64,000 nucleotides of DNA from Lachnospiraceae bacterium P6B14 (GTDB lineage: Bacteria > Bacillota > Clostridia > Lachnospirales > Lachnospiraceae), in contig JHWZ01000006.1 of assembly GCA_000687695.1 (NCBI GenBank), forward strand, positions 1-64,000. The letters are read 5' to 3'. Each line of letters begins with the position of its first letter. The first letter of the stretch is position 1. This document shows, piece by piece, positions 41,164 through 49,892 of this stretch. The position numbers and the translations under genes are program-made. The notes under the pieces are model-generated. The model saw only the letters and a list, made by a program, of their open reading frames with translations, had not been told where the DNA came from and ran no database searches.

Positions 41164-41324
41164 AAAAATAAAAAAAACACGTAGGCGCGTGTGCTGCAAT
41201 GGTTTCCACTCGGGACCGCTTGCGCTTATTTCCTTGCGTCACGTTGTGCGCGCGTAAAATACACGCGCTGCGCAACGACGCAAGCAACATGTCCCTCGTT
41301 GGAAAACCATTCAGCATACGCGCC
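41164..41324 (-). terminator. Long palindromic 3' element with T-run downstream of the ATP-grasp gene
   Basis: A 141-base imperfect palindrome runs from 41184 to 41324, immediately after the ATP-grasp stop codon. Outer arms are GGCGCG (41184-41189) and CGCGCC (41319-41324), followed inward by matching GTGCTG/CAGCAT, AATGGTTT/AAACCATT, CGGGAC/GTCCC and CTTGCG/CGCAAG. The inner hairpin is CGCGCGT/ACACGCG around 41254. On the minus strand it ends in a T-rich run (41164-41177). It is far larger than an ordinary terminator and may be a structured RNA or a small repeat element. A 61-codon frame through it is a shadow. Confidence 0.75.
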
Positions 41325-41331
41325 GGGAAGT

Positions 41332-42159
41332 TTACTGAGACTTGAGTATGTAATTAATGTACCTGTCTAAGATGTCTATCTCAGGATGAGTTTTGTATAG
41401 CATACGAGAGCCGACCACATCTTCGATTTCACTGAATATAAAATGATTGTTTTCGTCGATAATAAAATCAATCCCTACCATGCCGAAATCAAGTATATCT
41501 GTGATTTGGCTGACATAATCAATTCCCGCATCAGATAATGAGTATCGTTCGATATGTCCTCCGAGGGAGGCGTTGGCACGAAACTCACCTTTTGGTGCTC
41601 TGCGTTTTACCGCGGCGATTATTTCTTTTCCGATGACATAGACACGTACGTCTTCACCGGGGCCTTCGATGAATGGTTGGAGAATCAGGTCGTCATTATC
41701 GGTCCTCTTTTCGAGATCAACGATCATGCTATCATCGTCAGATACTCTTCTTACTCCGATTCCGCCGTGACCGGACGCGGGTTTTATCACATAACCCTGT
41801 TTACCTGTCAACACTTTTCGGATATCATCGTCTATACTTATCACCTCTGTCGGGATCACCGGCACATTTGTTTTTTCGGAAATATATGAGATACATCTTC
41901 CCTTATGGTTAGCCATGTATGATACTTTATAATTATTATAAGTTGGTATTCCGTGTTCCTCTAACAGCTTATTCAAGTCAGGTCGGATTGTACGTACGAT
42001 AGCAAAACTCGGAGCCTGCCCAAAGGCAGACTCCGATATTTCTTCTGTATATTTTAATTCAAAGTTTACACCATAACGGGAACCGACTTCGTAATGATAG
42101 TCGATATAATCTCTGTTTCTGTCCGCCCCCTCGTGATCATAGATCAGCCACGCGTTCAT
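41332..42159 (-). CDS. RimK-like ATP-grasp ligase
   Basis: The start is the ATG at 42159 rather than the TTG just before it. The 275-residue protein has ATP-grasp features: GYVIKPASGHGGIGVRRVSD as the ATP-binding loop, LILQPFIEGPGEDVRVYVIG, RANASLGGHIERY, VGIDFIIDENNHFIFSEIED. RimK/LysX-type enzymes join a carboxylate to an amine using ATP. The acceptor is unknown; no amino-group carrier protein or peptide precursor gene was seen beside it. A long palindromic element follows directly. The DUF4190-like gene lies 20 bases upstream. Confidence 0.85.
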   Translation of the reverse strand: MNAWLIYDHEGADRNRDYIDYHYEVGSRYGVNFELKYTEEISESAFGQAPSFAIVRTIRPDLNKLLEEHGIPTYNNYKVSYMANHKGRCISYISEKTNVPVIPTEVISIDDDIRKVLTGKQGYVIKPASGHGGIGVRRVSDDDSMIVDLEKRTDNDDLILQPFIEGPGEDVRVYVIGKEIIAAVKRRAPKGEFRANASLGGHIERYSLSDAGIDYVSQITDILDFGMVGIDFIIDENNHFIFSEIEDVVGSRMLYKTHPEIDILDRYINYILKSQ

Positions 42160-42179
42160 CAATCAAGACTACCTTTCCG

Positions 42180-42527
42180 TCAGAATCCTGCCATATGTCT
42201 GCATCCGTAACAAGCGTTCAGACCAAACTCATTCAGACCGAGAACAAATATAAGTACAAATACCAGTGCAAGTATGGAGGTAACGAGTCCCGCGATCGCC
42301 ATCCCCTGCATAGCTCCCTTTGATTTCAGTCCCATCACACTCATCACTATCCCGACTACTCCCGTTGCTATCGGAATAAACGGAACACAAACCAAAACAA
42401 GCGAACAGATACCAAGTACCATCGCTGCTATGCATAATCCGTTGTTGGAGTTTTTAGGCGGCTGCGGTGGTTGTGGGTATTGTTGCCACTGTGGCTGTCC
42501 CTGCCCCGGCTGCTGATAATCCTCCAT
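42180..42527 (-). CDS. Small membrane protein, DUF4190-like
   Basis: The start is the third ATG of the frame (42527), eight bases after AGGAGG; the ATG at 42533 is only two bases from that site. The 115-residue protein has a glutamine/proline-rich cytosolic head (EDYQQPGQGQPQWQQYPQPP) and two membrane segments (GLCIAAMVLGICSLVLVCVP and GMAIAGLVTSILALVFVLIF). This layout matches DUF4190-type proteins of unknown function. It ends with a cysteine/histidine-containing tail (NACYGCRHMAGF). It lies between the alarmone synthetase and the ATP-grasp gene. Confidence 0.7.
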   Translation of the reverse strand: MEDYQQPGQGQPQWQQYPQPPQPPKNSNNGLCIAAMVLGICSLVLVCVPFIPIATGVVGIVMSVMGLKSKGAMQGMAIAGLVTSILALVFVLIFVLGLNEFGLNACYGCRHMAGF

Positions 42528-42580
42528 CTTCATTTCCTCCTCGCCTTGCATTCAATAAACATATACAATCATAATACCGA

Positions 42581-43276
42581 TTATTCATCTTCGTCAAGCC
42601 GCGCTCTGATGTCCTGCATCCGCAGATCCAACGCCGCGCTCGTCTCGGCACACTGTTTTAACTCGGCTCGAAGTTCCTCCGCGTTGTGACCTTTTTTATA
42701 GTAGATCGCGTGCTCCAAGCTCGCCCAGAAATCCATGGCGATGGTACGAAGCTGAACTTCTACCTTCATAAAACGTTTTTCGTTATGAAGAAAGATAGGC
42801 ACCTCCACGATCAGATGCAGGCTCCTGTAACCGTTCGGCTTCGGCTCCGCAATATAGTCCTTTCTTCTGACCAGACGGATATCATCCTGCTCCAGCAAAC
42901 ACTCACTGAGAAGATAAATATCCTCGGGAAAAGCACAGATCACTCGCACTCCCGCGATATCACTTAAGTTTTGTTCGATAGACTCAGCAGAAAACGGAAG
43001 CCCCTTCCTTTGCAGCTTCTCGATGATGGACTCAGGAGATTTTAACCTGGTCTTCACCGTCTCTATCGGGTTACGATCATACTCGGCGGAGAAGTCCTCA
43101 TTTAAAACATTGAACTTCGTCTCCACCTCCATGATCGCGCATTTATAATAGGCCATAAGTGTACGGAAGGCTTCTCCCAGCTCGATGAACTTCCCGATGG
43201 ACTCATTCGCCATCAGGTTTTCCATGAAACCCTCATCGAAATAAATCTCATTTCCGGTACTAAGTTCTTCTGCCAT
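42581..43276 (-). CDS. Small alarmone synthetase (RelP/RelQ-type)
   Basis: The start is the ATG at 43276, behind GGAGGTAGGT; the frame opens earlier at a TTG. The 231-residue protein consists of a RelA/SpoT synthetase domain only: RLKSPESIIEKLQRKGLPFS, DIAGVRVICAFPEDIYLLSE, KPNGYRSLHLIVEVPIF and VEVQLRTIAMDFWASLEHAI. It lacks the hydrolase, TGS and ACT domains, so it makes (p)ppGpp without degrading it. Such enzymes respond to envelope or other stress mainly through transcription. Whether it belongs to RelP or RelQ cannot be settled by eye. Confidence 0.9.
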   Translation of the reverse strand: MAEELSTGNEIYFDEGFMENLMANESIGKFIELGEAFRTLMAYYKCAIMEVETKFNVLNEDFSAEYDRNPIETVKTRLKSPESIIEKLQRKGLPFSAESIEQNLSDIAGVRVICAFPEDIYLLSECLLEQDDIRLVRRKDYIAEPKPNGYRSLHLIVEVPIFLHNEKRFMKVEVQLRTIAMDFWASLEHAIYYKKGHNAEELRAELKQCAETSAALDLRMQDIRARLDEDE

Positions 43277-43286
43277 ACCTACCTCC

Positions 43287-43313
43287 AAAAAAAGCGGCCG
43301 TTTTCACGACCGC
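43287..43313 (-). terminator. Terminator downstream of the 43331-43744 gene
   Basis: On the minus strand GCGGTCGT and ACGGCCGC pair around GAAA and are followed by T7. It separates the small beta protein from the alarmone synthetase. Confidence 0.88.
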
Positions 43314-43330
43314 CTCATAACTGATTCAGA

Positions 43331-43744
43331 TTACAGCTTTGCAATCTTTACTGATACCTTTTTACCGGCATCAAGCTCCACGCTCGCACTGAGCTTTCCG
43401 GCCAGGTTAGTCTGAATACTACCTGACGACTCCCCGTCTACATCCAAACGATACAGCGTATCCGGCTCAAGCTCTACTGTAAAGGACAGATCTCCGGGTG
43501 CCTCCACATCAAAGGATAACTCACTTTTATCTCCTTTGAAGTTAGTCACTGTCGAGCCCGGCACACTCTCATACACCATGGTACCGTTGCGCTCAAGCTT
43601 GGTGATCTCTTTGAAGGTTTTGATCTTGTACGTAGCACCGTCGTACGGAAAATCCGCCTTCTTTGTCTTTGAGTCCAGTTCATAGTTGCCAAAGCTAAGG
43701 CTGCCATCGCCCTCCTCACGGATGAGTTCCTCTACTACACTCAT
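43331..43744 (-). CDS. Small beta-rich protein, unknown (often labelled endosialidase-like)
   Basis: The start is the ATG at 43744 with AAAGGA upstream; the frame opens earlier without a ribosome site. The 137-residue protein begins MSVVEELIREEGDGSLSFGN, then YELDSKTKKADFPYDGATYK and ITKLERNGTMVYESVPGSTV. It is acidic, soluble and mostly beta strand, with no signal peptide. Similar short clostridial proteins are database-labelled endosialidase, but I see no catalytic motif to support that. It is a single-gene unit between radA and its own terminator. Confidence 0.6.
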   Translation of the reverse strand: MSVVEELIREEGDGSLSFGNYELDSKTKKADFPYDGATYKIKTFKEITKLERNGTMVYESVPGSTVTNFKGDKSELSFDVEAPGDLSFTVELEPDTLYRLDVDGESSGSIQTNLAGKLSASVELDAGKKVSVKIAKL

Positions 43745-43877
43745 ATTCTGTTTTCCTTTCTTACTTGTAGCGGCAGAAGCTCCACCGCCGATCACGTTCC
43801 ATCTGTATACGATTATAACATAACGAAATAAAAATTACAAACATTTTCACAGAGATTTCATATTTTTTTCTGACGGT

Positions 43878-45287
43878 TTACTCACGATTCATCTGTGAGA
43901 GTTCCCTGATATGTTTTACTCCGACGAGCTTCGCTCCTCCGAGGTTTATCCCTCCTGCTCTTTCGATTGCGATACGGTTACTCTCCGGCAAAACTATCGT
44001 CGTATATCCTGTCTTTACCGCCTCACTGATACGACGCTCCGCCTGCGATACAGCACGTACCTCTCCGACCAGACCTACCTCACCGAAAAATATCATCTTC
44101 GGATCAAAGGCTCTGCCGGTGTGACTTGAGATAAGCGCCGCGACCAAAGCAAGGTCAATAGCCGGCTCCGTGATACGCATGCCTCCTGCCACATTTACAT
44201 ATGCATCACAATCACCCAATGTCATTCCGATGCGTTTTTCCAAAACCGCCATCAAAAGATTTACACGGTTATAATCAGATCCAACAGCAGTCCTCCTCGG
44301 AACGGGGAAGCTTGATCTGCATACGAGCGCCTGCACCTCTATCAAAAATGCCCTCGACCCCTCCATGGTACATACAACCACAGAGCCCGCTTCATCCTCG
44401 AGCCTACCGGCCATCAGATACTCGCTCGGATTCGGAACCTCGATAAGACCCTTTTCTCTCATCTCAAAAACACCGACCTCATTGGTCGATCCAAATCGGT
44501 TTTTCACTCCCCTCAGCATGCGATACATGGCTGTCTTATCACCCTCGAAATAAAGGACAATATCCACCATGTGCTCGAGCATCCTGGGACCTGCCACGTT
44601 TCCTTCCTTTGTAACATGGCCGACTATAAATACCGTTATATTTCTGCTCTTCGCGAGCTGTAAAAGAGTTCCTGTGATCTCTCTCACCTGGCTGACCGAG
44701 CCCGGTGCAGCATCTATGCTTTCTTCATACACTGTCTGGATAGAGTCGACTACAAGAACAGACGGTGCCACCTCATCGACCGCCTCAAGTATGGAGCTCA
44801 TGGAGGTCTCTGAAAAAAGCAGCATCCCATCCTCAAACTCACCTATACGATCAGCTCTTAACTTGATCTGTTTTTCGGATTCCTCACCCGATACATAAAG
44901 CGTACGAATACCCTTACCTGACAGCATCCTGCAAGTCTGTAAAAGCAATGTGGATTTTCCGATACCCGGATCACCACCAACCAGAATCAACGATCCCGGG
45001 ACTATTCCTCCACCGAGAACCCTGTCAAATTCCTCCATACCGACCGACTGCCTGGCATCCGCTGCCGTCTCCACATCGCGGATCGTAACAGGCTTCTTTT
45101 TCAGTCCGGTGTTCGCCGCTGCTCTTTTTCTGGATTCACTGACAGCTTTGGTAGCGAGCTTGGCAGCCTGTCCCGCCGGAGCCTCAACGAGAGTGTTCCA
45201 TGCATGACAGCCCGGGCACTGGCCCTGCCATTTGCTCACCTCAGTGCCGCATTCCTTACAAAAAAACAATGTTTTATCCTTAGGCAT
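43878..45287 (-). CDS. radA: DNA repair ATPase RadA
   Basis: The start chosen is the ATG at 45287 (GGAGA five bases upstream); the ATG at 45299 forms part of that site. The 469-residue protein has an N-terminal four-cysteine zinc finger (FFCKECGTEVSKWQGQCPGC). Walker A is GGDPGIGKST and the RadA-specific KNRFG motif lies in GVKNRFGSTNEVG. The C-terminal Lon-like domain (CDAYVNVAGGMRITEPAIDL) is complete. RadA is a RecA-like helicase that processes recombination intermediates and promotes branch migration. The prohibitin-like gene and a hairpin lie upstream. Confidence 0.97.
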   Translation of the reverse strand: MPKDKTLFFCKECGTEVSKWQGQCPGCHAWNTLVEAPAGQAAKLATKAVSESRKRAAANTGLKKKPVTIRDVETAADARQSVGMEEFDRVLGGGIVPGSLILVGGDPGIGKSTLLLQTCRMLSGKGIRTLYVSGEESEKQIKLRADRIGEFEDGMLLFSETSMSSILEAVDEVAPSVLVVDSIQTVYEESIDAAPGSVSQVREITGTLLQLAKSRNITVFIVGHVTKEGNVAGPRMLEHMVDIVLYFEGDKTAMYRMLRGVKNRFGSTNEVGVFEMREKGLIEVPNPSEYLMAGRLEDEAGSVVVCTMEGSRAFLIEVQALVCRSSFPVPRRTAVGSDYNRVNLLMAVLEKRIGMTLGDCDAYVNVAGGMRITEPAIDLALVAALISSHTGRAFDPKMIFFGEVGLVGEVRAVSQAERRISEAVKTGYTTIVLPESNRIAIERAGGINLGGAKLVGVKHIRELSQMNRE

Positions 45288-45300
45288 ACTTCTCTCCATA

Positions 45301-45340
45301 AAGAAACCGCCTGCGCCGTTTAGCGCAGGACGGTATTTTT
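45301..45340. terminator. Hairpin terminator between the prohibitin-like gene and radA
   Basis: CTGCGC and GCGCAG pair around CGTTTA, extended by ACCG/CGGT with a bulge. TTTCTTT follows on the minus strand and T7 on the plus strand. It may attenuate transcription from the clpC side into radA. Confidence 0.75.
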
Positions 45341-46306
45341 TTATTTTGAAGTTTCTGTCTGTGTCGTGTCTGATGAACTTGTCGAGCCGACAGTATCACC
45401 CATCAGTGAGGACACGTCAAATATCATTCCCTTGTCTCCACCCATTGCTTTCGGGAGTTCACCGTTCCACTTGTCAAGGAACTTCGATGTCAGGACATTT
45501 TTCGAAAGGGAATTCTCAAGTGTTCTGTTTGCCTTCGCTTCAGCCTCAGCTGTTGTCTGTTTAACCTTGGCGTCGGCCTCAGCCTTTTCTATGTTTTTCT
45601 TGTTCTCGATAGCCTGTGTCTCATATGCCATCTGTGACTGCTGCTTCTGAGCGATCTTCTGGTCATACTCGTCATCAAACTGAGCGTTATTTATAACTAC
45701 TTTATTAACCTTGATAGTTCCCTCACCGTACTTCTGATCGAGTGACTCCTGTACGCACTCCTGCGCCTTCGGCTCGAGTATGGAACGGTTCGTAACATCG
45801 ACAGGTGAAAGAGTTTTTGAACTTGTTTTGATCGCTGATGCAACCAGTGATTCATTTACGAGATTATCCTCATAATTTGAAACGTTCGCAGCGATCCACG
45901 CACTCTTCTCGGGATTGATCTGGTAGGTTACCGTAACTCCTGAAAATGTTACCGTGTTTCTCTCGAGAGTCTCGGATTTTATCTGATCCGAATCAAAAAC
46001 CATATCCTGCTGCTTGTTGTTTACAAGTGATATCTGCTGCGCGAGCGGGATGCGGATGTTGAATCCGTTCGGCAGAGTTTTGTCTGAGATCTGACCGAAG
46101 GTTGAAAGCACTCCGGTATAACCTGTCGGTATGATGGTAAAAGACATACCGAACGCTGCAATAATAATTCCCAATATCCACAAAACAGCAGCCGGCTTTT
46201 TTCTCTGTCCTTCCTCTCTTTTGTTGTTAAGATAGGTAAGATAACCTCCACCTACCATCACCAAAACTCCTACGGCAATGATGATATAATTCAGTACTAC
46301 AGCCAT
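45341..46306 (-). CDS. Prohibitin-family SPFH membrane protein
   Basis: The 321-residue protein has one or two N-terminal membrane segments (ILNYIIIAVGVLVMVGGGYL-like and AVLWILGIIIAAFGMSFTII). The SPFH domain follows (TGYTGVLSTFGQISDKTLPN, GFNIRIPLAQQISLVNNKQQ). A long alanine/lysine/glutamate coiled coil occupies about residues 215-265. The C-terminus is serine/threonine-rich. Prohibitin-type proteins assemble into ring-like membrane scaffolds and often affect FtsH-type proteolysis. It lies directly downstream of clpC. It is a different SPFH subfamily from the one at 39847. Confidence 0.9.
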   Translation of the reverse strand: MAVVLNYIIIAVGVLVMVGGGYLTYLNNKREEGQRKKPAAVLWILGIIIAAFGMSFTIIPTGYTGVLSTFGQISDKTLPNGFNIRIPLAQQISLVNNKQQDMVFDSDQIKSETLERNTVTFSGVTVTYQINPEKSAWIAANVSNYEDNLVNESLVASAIKTSSKTLSPVDVTNRSILEPKAQECVQESLDQKYGEGTIKVNKVVINNAQFDDEYDQKIAQKQQSQMAYETQAIENKKNIEKAEADAKVKQTTAEAEAKANRTLENSLSKNVLTSKFLDKWNGELPKAMGGDKGMIFDVSSLMGDTVGSTSSSDTTQTETSK

Positions 46307-46336
46307 CTTTCTTTCCTCCTCATATTAGTTTATTTA

Positions 46337-48853
46337 TTAATTAAATGGCGTTCCTTCTATTGGTAATTCCTGCTCGACTTTTTTGACAACAACACGATCT
46401 CCGTCATCCTTATCGGAGCTGTCAAGCTCGGCAATTACCGTGTCTCCTCTATGGATCGTTCCGTCAAGCATCGCCTCAGCCAGAGTATCCTCGACATTGT
46501 TCTGGAGAGCCCGTCGGATCGGTCTGGCTCCGAAATCCTTGTCAAAGCCCTTCTTTGCAACGAAGTCGATCACCTCATCCGTAACAGTCAGATATACACT
46601 TGTCTGTTCCTTTAGACGTTTCTCAAGTCCTCTTGCAAGGATGGCAGTGATATCATGAATGTTTTCCTCATTTAACGTATGGAATACTATCAGCTCGTCA
46701 ACTCGGTTTATAAACTCGGGCTTAAAAATATGCCGAACCTCTTCCATCACGCCTTCCTTCATCTTTTTATAATCCTCCTCGGCGCTGGTCTTGGCGCCGA
46801 AGCCAAGATTTTTCGGAGAGATGATGCGGTTCGCTCCCGCATTTGAGGTCATTATTATTATCGTATTTTTAAAGTCAACTTTTCTGCCGTGCGAGTCGGT
46901 GATATGACCGTCCTCGAGCACCTGGAGGAGCATGTTGAACACATCCGGGTGAGCTTTCTCTATCTCATCGAAAAGCAGTACAGAGTAAGGCTTTTTCCTC
47001 ACCTTCTCAGAGAGTTGGCCTCCCTCCTCGTATCCGACATATCCCGGCGGAGAGCCGATCATCTTCGACACGCTCGCCTTCTCCATGTATTCGGACATGT
47101 CTATCCTTATCATATCCTTTTCCGAGCCAAACACCGCCTCGGCTAAGGCTTTCGTAAGCTCCGTCTTTCCGACACCGGTCGGTCCCAGGAATAAAAATGA
47201 ACCGATGGGGCGTTTCGGGTCTTTCATCCCGGCACGTCCTCTGCGGATAGCCTTTGATACGGCAGTTACCGCTTCATCCTGTCCTACCACACGTTCATGC
47301 AGGATGCTCTCAAGCTTTTTGAGCCTTTCGAGTTCCTCCTCCTCGAGCTGGTTTACGGGAATATGAGTACGGCGTGATACCACCTCCGCTATTTCCTTTT
47401 CCCCGACGATACGCTCGGACTTTCTGGCTTTTTTGGTAAGCTTTTTACGCTCCTTGGCAAGTTTCTCGTCGTTTATCCTCTCACTCTCCTGGATCTCTAT
47501 GGCCGCCTCTATGTCACCATCGATCAGAGCCTGCTCTCTCTCTGCATACAGGACCGCCTCACGTTCCTCGAGATCCTTTAGCTCCTGAGATTTGTGGATT
47601 ATGGTCTTTAATCTGAACCTGGCTGCCGCTTCATCTATCAGATCTATAGCCTTGTCAGGCTGGTATCTGTCATTGATATATCTGGATGAGAGTCTGACCG
47701 CTGCATCCACGGCCTCATCACTGATGGTCACTTCGTGATAATTCTCATAGAGACTTCTCACCCCCTTAAGGATGGTGATGGTCTGTGCTTCCGAGGGCTC
47801 CTCTATGATCACCGGCTGAAAACGTCTCTCCAACGCCGCATCCTTTTCGATGTGCTTACGATACTCATCTGTAGTCGTAGCACCGATCACCTGTATCTCT
47901 CCGCGAGCGAGAACCGGCTTTAATATATTCGCCGCATCAAGTGAGCCCTCTGCCCCGCCTGCTCCGATCACCGTATGGAGCTCGTCGATGAACAGAAGGA
48001 TATTTCCCGCATCACGCGTTTCATTGAGCGCTCTTTTTATCCTCTCTTCAAACTCACCTCTATACTTCGTACCCGCAACCATGCCCGACAGATCGAGCGT
48101 CATTACTCTCCTTCCGATCAGGCTTTCAGGTACCTCCTCGCCGACAATCCTTCTCGCGAGTCCCTCCGCGATGGCCGTCTTTCCTACTCCGGGCTCACCG
48201 ATGAGGCAGGGATTGTTTTTCGACCTGCGTGAAAGTATCTCTATCACACTCTCGATCTCATCCTCACGGCCGATGACCGGATCGATCTTTCCTTCCTTTG
48301 CAAGAGCATTTAGATCTCTCGCGTACTGATCGAGTGTAGGAGTCTGACCTCCGCCTTTTCCTTTTTTTCTAGCCTCGGTCCGCGTCTGAATAAGCTCGCT
48401 TTTAGCCTTGGTCGGATCAGCACCGATAGTGGCGATGATGTCCATATATATCTTTTGGATATTTGCTCCGGAATTAAGCAGTATCTTGTAAGCAACCGTA
48501 GAGATATCCTTGAGTATGGCGATAAGCAGATGCTCGGTACCGATAAGCTCGGCCTCGAGTTTTTCAGCTTCCTTCCCGGCACTTGTTATGATCTCCTCCA
48601 GCCTCGGAGAGAGAGTCGCCTCCTCCGGATCGAGAAGTGCCGTATCGGATCTGCCGACATAGTTTTCAATCTCGTACTGGATATCTTCTTTTTCGAGTTT
48701 ATTCTCTTTAAGAATGGTCTGAGCAACACCCGAAGCCGCACAAAGACCATACAGCAGATGCTCAGTACCTATCGTAGAATTCCCGAGCTTCGCCGCGAAT
48801 TTCGCTCCCTTCGAGATCGCCTTCTCCGCTTCTGCGGTCATCTTCTGTCTCAC
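46337..48853 (-). CDS. clpC: ClpC-type AAA+ unfoldase
   Basis: I chose the GTG at 48853, six bases after AGGGAGG; an ATG at 48841 is the alternative and the frame itself opens at 48880. The protein has about 838 residues. The double Clp-N repeat covers about 1-145 (NSTIGTEHLLYGLC, ELIGTEHLLIAILK). AAA-1 has Walker A GEPGVGKTA. A middle coiled coil containing an M-domain-like segment follows, and AAA-2 has GPTGVGKTE and LLFDEIEKAHPDVFNMLLQV. It unfolds proteins for ClpP. It lies outside a ctsR-mcsAB operon and overlaps the upstream membrane-protein gene by about 90 bases. Confidence 0.95.
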   Translation of the reverse strand: MRQKMTAEAEKAISKGAKFAAKLGNSTIGTEHLLYGLCAASGVAQTILKENKLEKEDIQYEIENYVGRSDTALLDPEEATLSPRLEEIITSAGKEAEKLEAELIGTEHLLIAILKDISTVAYKILLNSGANIQKIYMDIIATIGADPTKAKSELIQTRTEARKKGKGGGQTPTLDQYARDLNALAKEGKIDPVIGREDEIESVIEILSRRSKNNPCLIGEPGVGKTAIAEGLARRIVGEEVPESLIGRRVMTLDLSGMVAGTKYRGEFEERIKRALNETRDAGNILLFIDELHTVIGAGGAEGSLDAANILKPVLARGEIQVIGATTTDEYRKHIEKDAALERRFQPVIIEEPSEAQTITILKGVRSLYENYHEVTISDEAVDAAVRLSSRYINDRYQPDKAIDLIDEAAARFRLKTIIHKSQELKDLEEREAVLYAEREQALIDGDIEAAIEIQESERINDEKLAKERKKLTKKARKSERIVGEKEIAEVVSRRTHIPVNQLEEEELERLKKLESILHERVVGQDEAVTAVSKAIRRGRAGMKDPKRPIGSFLFLGPTGVGKTELTKALAEAVFGSEKDMIRIDMSEYMEKASVSKMIGSPPGYVGYEEGGQLSEKVRKKPYSVLLFDEIEKAHPDVFNMLLQVLEDGHITDSHGRKVDFKNTIIIMTSNAGANRIISPKNLGFGAKTSAEEDYKKMKEGVMEEVRHIFKPEFINRVDELIVFHTLNEENIHDITAILARGLEKRLKEQTSVYLTVTDEVIDFVAKKGFDKDFGARPIRRALQNNVEDTLAEAMLDGTIHRGDTVIAELDSSDKDDGDRVVVKKVEQELPIEGTPFN

Positions 48854-49871
48854 TACGTTCCTCCCTGTCTTCCTTATCATAATAATACTCGAGTTCCTTG
48901 CGCTGTTTTACCACCAAAACTACCATGGATACGGAAAAAACAGCAAGCACTGCTACTATTATGTATAATATGATACTGTAACCGCTGTCCCCGGATTTGT
49001 CAAGAGGTTCTGTACCATCCGCGGCCGGACCGCTCACCACCTGCTCTGTTTCCGGCGCAGGATCAGGCTCCGTCTTTCTGGTCACCATAAAAATGTATCG
49101 TTTCTTATTTCCGTTCTCTGCAGTGATATTTAAGATCACCTTATTTAATCCGTACGTGAGATTTTTATTTCCTTTTAACTCCGCCTTAGCTTTTTTGCTT
49201 GCGAGAGTATAATCCATGAAAAATGTATCCGTCTCGTTTCCGACCTCAGCCTCATAGGTTCTTATATCCGGGTCAAACTCCGGGTTCATAGTGATCGCGT
49301 TTGTCGTGAGTTCCTTCAGCTTCCAGTTGCCGCTGAGCTTGACTGTCGGTGTCGGCTCTGCCGGCGGCGAAGCCTGCCCCACGGGCGTTTCCTCTTCTTC
49401 TCCTGTTTCATTTACGGTGATATCTATCTTGTCTGTTTTCAGTGATAGCTGTGAGCCCTCACCGTCCATCACTCTGGCGCCGTTTCTGATAAACACCGTA
49501 GCGTCTCCGTTTTCGAGCGCGATAAAGGATAAAGAAAATGTCCTTCTGACAGGAGAGTCAGTATTGTCAAGCGACTGGATATGCACCCCTCCGGTTTCCT
49601 TTGTCGCCTTCGCCCCTCCGTCTATAAACTTTAGAACAGAGGTGTTATAGTCAACAAAAAAATCAGTCTCCAGCACTCCTGTTTCTGCCGTAACTTTGCA
49701 GATAACGGAGAACACCTCTCCCTTCTTTTTGACGGGATCGGAAACAGACAGTGATATAGCTCCACCGCTGGCCTTTGCGTCAGGCAAACGATGCACTAAG
49801 CCGATCGAACCTCCCAAAAAAAGGATCAGACCGGCTATCATAATTCTTCTTATGATGGAATGTTTTTTCAA
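48762..49871 (-). CDS. Cohesin-like/cadherin-like membrane-anchored surface protein
   Basis: The 369-residue protein has an N-terminal signal peptide (TTG start; RRIMIAGLILFLGGSIG). The cohesin-like domain spans about residues 38-155 (ISLSVSDPVKKKGEVFSVIC, DFFVDYNTSVLKFIDGGAKA). A proline-rich linker leads to a cadherin-like beta-sandwich (about 185-270: LKELTTNAITMNPEFDPDIR). A membrane helix near 305-330 and a highly charged cytosolic tail (REERSETEDDRRSGEGDLEG) complete it. It is likely a single-pass surface protein. The gene lies just downstream of the SH3/glucosaminidase gene, suggesting a joint role in the envelope. Confidence 0.75.
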   Translation of the reverse strand: MKKHSIIRRIMIAGLILFLGGSIGLVHRLPDAKASGGAISLSVSDPVKKKGEVFSVICKVTAETGVLETDFFVDYNTSVLKFIDGGAKATKETGGVHIQSLDNTDSPVRRTFSLSFIALENGDATVFIRNGARVMDGEGSQLSLKTDKIDITVNETGEEEETPVGQASPPAEPTPTVKLSGNWKLKELTTNAITMNPEFDPDIRTYEAEVGNETDTFFMDYTLASKKAKAELKGNKNLTYGLNKVILNITAENGNKKRYIFMVTRKTEPDPAPETEQVVSGPAADGTEPLDKSGDSGYSIILYIIVAVLAVFSVSMVVLVVKQRKELEYYYDKEDREERSETEDDRRSGEGDLEGSEIRGEAREFYDRY

Positions 49872-49892
49872 TTCTGATACACCATCCTCTCT

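Noticed and set aside
41132-41317. 61-codon minus-strand frame across the large palindrome
   Set aside because: It lies wholly in the inverted repeat and T-run, has no ribosome site, and its composition follows the palindrome.
43331-43744. Endosialidase function
   Set aside because: The label is used for similar short proteins, but length and lack of sialidase motifs do not support an enzyme call.
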